Assembly: GCA_028288315.1 (NCBI GenBank)
Contig: JAQBNY010000200.1
Span: forward strand, 1 to 8,791
Length of the DNA stretch: 8,791 bases
Source of the DNA: Mucilaginibacter sp.
Lineage (GTDB): Bacteria; Bacteroidota; Bacteroidia; Sphingobacteriales; Sphingobacteriaceae
Reading direction: 5' to 3'
The notes under the pieces were generated by a model. That model worked only from the letters and a program-made list of their open reading frames with translations, did no database searches and was not told where the DNA came from. How positions within the stretch are numbered: the first letter of the stretch is position 1; each line of letters opens with the position of its first letter. Position numbers and translations under genes: made by a program. Below, piece by piece: positions 5,353 through 8,791 of this stretch.

Positions 5353-5436
5353 GATACCGCTTTCTTTACATTTTCATACAAAAAATTGCAGTATTTTTCC
5401 AATTAAAGAGGATTTAGTCTCCGATAAGTTCACCTA

Positions 5437-7074
5437 TCAAAAATCATGATACAAATTCCGGAAAGTTGTACGCAATCCAAAAGATATCATCGCAGTTTTT
5501 TTGCTGCCCAGCGCAGTCTTTTCGTCGCGGTAAAGGCCGGCCAATTCAAAACGGAAATTATATTTGGGGTTTACAATAAATGACACTGTACCCTCGGCAT
5601 ATTTTACGCTGGTGGTAACACCCGGGCCCAAAGGTGTTTTACCGGATACTGGATTGGATGGTAATGCTGCGTTGTTTCCATAATCAAAAACAGTACCATC
5701 ATACCCATATCTGGAGTAATTTAACTGCCCTTGAAAATCAAACCTACCCGCAGAATAATTCATTATACCTGTCCACTCTTTAAAGTTTGCACCCAGCGGG
5801 TCGCCCAATGGTTCGCCATAGTAGGTATAATAAGTAATTGTTTGATTGCTGGAATAAGTATTGGGCTTTACGGTGTTATATTCAAAAATATAGTTCAGGT
5901 CTTTTACACCAAATATATCCGCCCCGCGAACTCCTAATTGAAAACCGGTCCTGTTACCTCCTGCGCTGCTTGACTTTAGCTGATCTATCAATAACTGGCC
6001 GTATATGGCATTTTTATCAAACACTTTATATTTACCTGTAAAGCCTATCAATGTATTAGCCGGCTGCGCCGATGAACCCGAACCTGGTATAAATATTAGC
6101 GGGTTAACAAAGTTAACATCAAAACCGCGGCGATTACCCGTTGAATCGGCTTCGGGTATGATCACTGCATCAAAAAATCCGAAGGAAAGACTGTTATTCA
6201 CGTTGTAATCAAGATAATGGAATAAGCCCCATTTACGGCGGTTACTACCAAAGGTATCAAACTTCTTTTCGTTCATATCCTGCAGATAAGTCCACATCAT
6301 CATATACTGCACACGGCCCACATTGCCCGTTAAGCGCAACAGCGGATAATTAGCAGAATAATCCGATAACAAAAGCGACCGGTAACCATCACCAATAAAA
6401 GTTTTGTCCTGCCCTAAAGTAATGTTCAGTTGTTTAATGGGTGTATAAGATAAGATGGCCGTTGCATATGAATAATCTTTAGTGGTTTTGCCAAAGCTGC
6501 GGTCATACCCCTGGCCGGGTACAAAGCCTAAACTATCAACATACTTTTTATAGTATGACGGAAAAACCGCCTGGTTCTCATAGCCGCTGGTATAAAAGGA
6601 AAATTTGTCGCCAACGGTACCGCCAAACTGGAACCCACGGGTATTAACGCCCAATTTTGATTTAAACACCACACCTATTGGTTTAAAATAAGCAGGCTGG
6701 GTATTTGGGTCCTTAAAATCATACCCGGCAATGTTTTCAGACAGGAAATCACCATAAAAGGTGTATTCTTTTGCATTTATTTGAAACAAATGCTCATTAA
6801 ACAGTTTACGCGACACCCAGCTTTTTCGGTTGGTATCAACCCCTAAATTCATGAGCTGATTATATCTTGTATTGATTGAGCTGTCTATTAAAAACGGCCT
6901 TAGTGAAGTATGCAGCGAATTGCTTTTGGAATAGATATCGGCATTAAACTTTTGGTAAAACTGGTAAGACTGCGGCAGATATACCGATTGCGCTTTTGCA
7001 AAGTCAGTAAATAAAACAACAATTGTTAGTACTAATATATATTTGCCCACAGCCGGGAAGTAGTTTTTTTGCAT
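5437..7074 (-). CDS. Outer-membrane beta-barrel protein of the Wzi/RemB-like family
   Basis: A 545-residue secreted protein. Residues 1-28 form a signal peptide with hydrophobic core YILVLTIVVLF and a probable cut at AKA|QS. The remainder is rich in aromatic, alternating strand-like segments and ends in Phe (RNLYHDF), typical of outer-membrane barrels. The segment LGQDKTFIGDGYRSLLLSD (about 220-238) is the most family-like motif; I recognise it from Bacteroidota proteins annotated as capsule-assembly Wzi family or gliding-motility RemB. Related proteins bind surface polysaccharide or take part in adhesion and gliding, so a role in surface polysaccharide attachment is plausible. The reading frame can be extended to a TTG at 7083, but the ATG at 7074 gives a clean signal peptide. 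A TATTTTG sequence at 7081-7087, a partial -7 match, overlaps that TTG and further argues against it. No gliding or capsule genes lie next to it here. Confidence 0.85.
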   Translation of the reverse strand: MQKNYFPAVGKYILVLTIVVLFTDFAKAQSVYLPQSYQFYQKFNADIYSKSNSLHTSLRPFLIDSSINTRYNQLMNLGVDTNRKSWVSRKLFNEHLFQINAKEYTFYGDFLSENIAGYDFKDPNTQPAYFKPIGVVFKSKLGVNTRGFQFGGTVGDKFSFYTSGYENQAVFPSYYKKYVDSLGFVPGQGYDRSFGKTTKDYSYATAILSYTPIKQLNITLGQDKTFIGDGYRSLLLSDYSANYPLLRLTGNVGRVQYMMMWTYLQDMNEKKFDTFGSNRRKWGLFHYLDYNVNNSLSFGFFDAVIIPEADSTGNRRGFDVNFVNPLIFIPGSGSSAQPANTLIGFTGKYKVFDKNAIYGQLLIDQLKSSSAGGNRTGFQLGVRGADIFGVKDLNYIFEYNTVKPNTYSSNQTITYYTYYGEPLGDPLGANFKEWTGIMNYSAGRFDFQGQLNYSRYGYDGTVFDYGNNAALPSNPVSGKTPLGPGVTTSVKYAEGTVSFIVNPKYNFRFELAGLYRDEKTALGSKKTAMISFGLRTTFRNLYHDF

Positions 7075-7224
7075 ACGCAGCAAAATAAGTATTTATTATT
7101 GTAACATTAAAATGGATGTGCTAATTAAAGTAATATAAGCCGTCCGATATATATTTGAATACATACTGCAGCGGGACGCCGTGTAATAACGGTCACTCGG
7201 CTTGGCAAAATACATCTTTACTTA

Positions 7225-7716
7225 TCACATTGCTAAAACTTCATTCTCTTTTTTGATTCTTACAGTTAGCATTATGGCATTAAGAATGGTAAATATAACC
7301 GCCGTATAATACAGATGGAAAGCTAACGGGATAATAGCTATCTCGCAGATAACAATAATGTAGTTGGGATGCTTTATGTATTTGTAAATACCGGTTGCAA
7401 CGGGCCGTGTGCCTGGCACTTTATAAATTTTAGTATTCCAGTAATGGCCAAGAGTTGATATTACCATCACTTTAATAATAATGAGAACAAAAAATAAAAC
7501 GATGAAAAAGTAGTTAGCCTCCGCATCTGTACGCCAAATGTATTCTGCTATTAACGATATAATAAAAAGCGTATGCAGCAACACAATGTAAGGGTAATGC
7601 TCTTTCCCATATTCAATAGCGCCGTTCCTGAGCAGCCACTTTTCGTTTTTTGAGGATACGTATAATTCAGCTAAGCGCTGTATGATAAGGAAACTGATAA
7701 AAAATATAAAAGTCAT
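7225..7716 (-). CDS. Isoprenylcysteine carboxyl methyltransferase (ICMT)-family membrane methyltransferase
   Basis: A 163-residue integral membrane protein with about five hydrophobic segments (roughly residues 2-12, 43-61, 69-88, 118-136 and 138-152). Family marks include QRLAEL at 13-18, GIYKYIKHPNY at 109-119, which contributes to S-adenosylmethionine binding, and RIKKENEVL near the C-terminus. The gene starts 5 bases after the stop of the type III polyketide synthase gene, so the two should be cotranscribed and coupled. In Bacillus subtilis the paired gene product BpsB (YpbQ), of this family, O-methylates alkylpyrones made by the type III synthase BpsA. By analogy this enzyme probably methylates the synthase product in the membrane rather than a prenylated protein. 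That assignment is inference from family and context. The following 150 bases to the next gene contain no convincing terminator. Confidence 0.88.
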   Translation of the reverse strand: MTFIFFISFLIIQRLAELYVSSKNEKWLLRNGAIEYGKEHYPYIVLLHTLFIISLIAEYIWRTDAEANYFFIVLFFVLIIIKVMVISTLGHYWNTKIYKVPGTRPVATGIYKYIKHPNYIIVICEIAIIPLAFHLYYTAVIFTILNAIMLTVRIKKENEVLAM

Positions 7717-7721
7717 GAGGT

Positions 7722-8780
7722 TTAGTTTTTCATTTTTAAAAGCACCATTTCGCTACTGAAACCGGGGCCCATAGCCAGCATTAGTCCGTAACCATCGGCA
7801 TAACCCCGCGTCATGAATTTTTCAAGCACGTATAAAACTGTTACGCTGCTCATGTTGCCATTATCAGTCATTACTTCGCGGGTATATTTTAAAAAGTCTC
7901 CTTGCACCTGCAAAGCATCAACATAAGCATCCAATACTTTTTTACCTCCCGGATGAAATATAAAGTTTTTAATATCGCTCAGCTCTAATCCTTGCCTGTT
8001 CAGAAATTCGTTTATATCTGCACTTATGTTGGTATTAATAAATGTAGGAATGTCTTTAGAGAAAACTACCTTAAAACCATCTTCCTGAAATTGCCAGCCC
8101 ATTACCTCAAGCGAATCATAGTATAGCTTACTGCTTGTTGCCTCAAATGTTATTTGTTTTGCAGGTAATGTATGGTTATCACCTTTAACAATGCAGGCCA
8201 CTACTCCATCAGAAAACAAGCTGGAACCAATGAAATTACTTTTACTATAATCGCTTTTTATAAGTGTTAATGAGCACAGCTCTACCGCTACCAGCAGTAC
8301 AACCGCATTTGGATTGGCCTTTGCTGCCATGTTGGCCTTAGCCATGCCCGCTACCCCGCCTGCGCATCCTAACCCCCAAACAGGTGTACGGTTAATGTGC
8401 GGGTTTAATTGTAGCTGATTAATAATAAGGGCATCCATGCTTGGCGTGGCAAGTCCGGTTGTTGATACGAAAAGAATATCGGTTATATCGCTTTTATCAA
8501 TACCGGCTTTAACAACAACCGAGTTAATAGCATCTACAGAATACTGCAAAGCCAACCTTATGTATTCATCATTGCGCTGCTTAAAGGTGGTGGTTTCGGT
8601 ATAATAACTTAGTGGCTTAACAAAGTTACGGGTAGCTATACCTGTATTGTCAAAGGCTTGTATCAGCCTGTCAACCTGCGGAAAATCTACCGAGAACATT
8701 GCCCGGGCTTGTTCTTTTACTTCTTGTTGGATAACCTTATCCGGAAGATCAATTTTGGCTACTGCTGATATAAATGGCAT
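7722..8780 (-). CDS. Type III polyketide synthase (chalcone/stilbene synthase family)
   Basis: A 352-residue homodimer-type ketosynthase that extends an acyl-CoA starter with malonyl-CoA and cyclises the product. The catalytic triad is complete: Cys139 in WGLGCAGGVAG, His276 in FIFHPGGKKVL and Asn309 in DNGNMSSVTVL. The C-terminal loop GPGFSSEMVLL is typical of the family, and length is normal for bacterial members. The ATG at 8780 gives MPFISAVAKIDLP, a normal beginning. No signal peptide is present. Close linkage to an ICMT-type methyltransferase suggests a long-chain alkylpyrone or alkylresorcinol, as in the Bacillus BpsA-BpsB pair, but chain length and ring type cannot be read from the sequence. 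Only 11 bases lie upstream inside the window, so promoter and further operon genes cannot be judged. Confidence 0.95.
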   Translation of the reverse strand: MPFISAVAKIDLPDKVIQQEVKEQARAMFSVDFPQVDRLIQAFDNTGIATRNFVKPLSYYTETTTFKQRNDEYIRLALQYSVDAINSVVVKAGIDKSDITDILFVSTTGLATPSMDALIINQLQLNPHINRTPVWGLGCAGGVAGMAKANMAAKANPNAVVLLVAVELCSLTLIKSDYSKSNFIGSSLFSDGVVACIVKGDNHTLPAKQITFEATSSKLYYDSLEVMGWQFQEDGFKVVFSKDIPTFINTNISADINEFLNRQGLELSDIKNFIFHPGGKKVLDAYVDALQVQGDFLKYTREVMTDNGNMSSVTVLYVLEKFMTRGYADGYGLMLAMGPGFSSEMVLLKMKN

Positions 8781-8791
8781 TTAAGTAATTT

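Noticed and set aside
5731..6208. Three overlapping plus-strand frames inside the outer-membrane gene
   Set aside because: They are antisense to a well-supported gene and show no domain or plausible composition.
7075..7083. TTG start at 7083 for the outer-membrane protein
   Set aside because: The ATG at 7074 already gives a complete signal peptide, and the TTG overlaps a possible promoter box.
7137..7203. Arms aagccg and cggctt flanking a 55-base stretch, with a small ccgt/acgg hairpin inside; considered as a tRNA-like or regulatory RNA
   Set aside because: The arms are only 6 bp, no T-arm or anticodon arm can be formed, and there is no U tract for a terminator. Probably chance.

Overview
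The window looks like chromosome from a Bacteroidota bacterium, most likely the family Sphingobacteriaceae (Mucilaginibacter or Pedobacter type). The reasons are the protein families present (a Wzi/RemB-like outer-membrane barrel, Bacteroidota-type ArgH and ArgE-like proteins, a NarL-type response regulator), promoter boxes resembling the Bacteroidota -7 consensus TAnnTTTG, and the absence of clear Shine-Dalgarno sequences before the starts. The genus is an inference. Every gene I accept lies on the minus strand, so biological order runs from high to low coordinates.

Right end (8780 to 7225): a type III polyketide synthase with a complete Cys-His-Asn triad, followed 5 bases later by an ICMT-type membrane methyltransferase. 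Together they look like an alkylpyrone or alkylresorcinol lipid pathway; the rest of the operon would lie outside the window. Next (7074 to 5437) is an outer-membrane beta-barrel protein of the Wzi/RemB type with a signal peptide. A 9-bp perfect hairpin follows it. Then (5231 to 3978) comes a DUF2130 coiled-coil protein carrying a candidate PD-(D/E)xK nuclease core. Its promoter is recognisable, with an 8-bp inverted repeat across the expected transcription start.

Middle (3877 to 1880): a NarL/FixJ-type response regulator, an apparently broken small conserved-looking ORF, a stand-alone CheY-like receiver and a short divergent single-stranded DNA-binding protein, ending in a strong intrinsic terminator. 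This stretch is more AT-rich than its flanks and holds several short direct repeats. No histidine kinase is present. It is the least ordinary part of the window.

Left end (1702 to 1): an M20-family deacylase of the ArgE type, then argH (cut by the window edge). They form the last steps of arginine synthesis, probably by the N-acylcitrulline route known in Bacteroidota. A GC-rich perfect palindrome and a small heptamer tandem repeat lie between them. I saw no rRNA, tRNA, CRISPR array, transposase or phage integrase. Nothing here is clearly a new system. The strongest leads are the split ORF beside the orphan receiver, the repeated GTATTTA boxes, and the DUF2130 protein.
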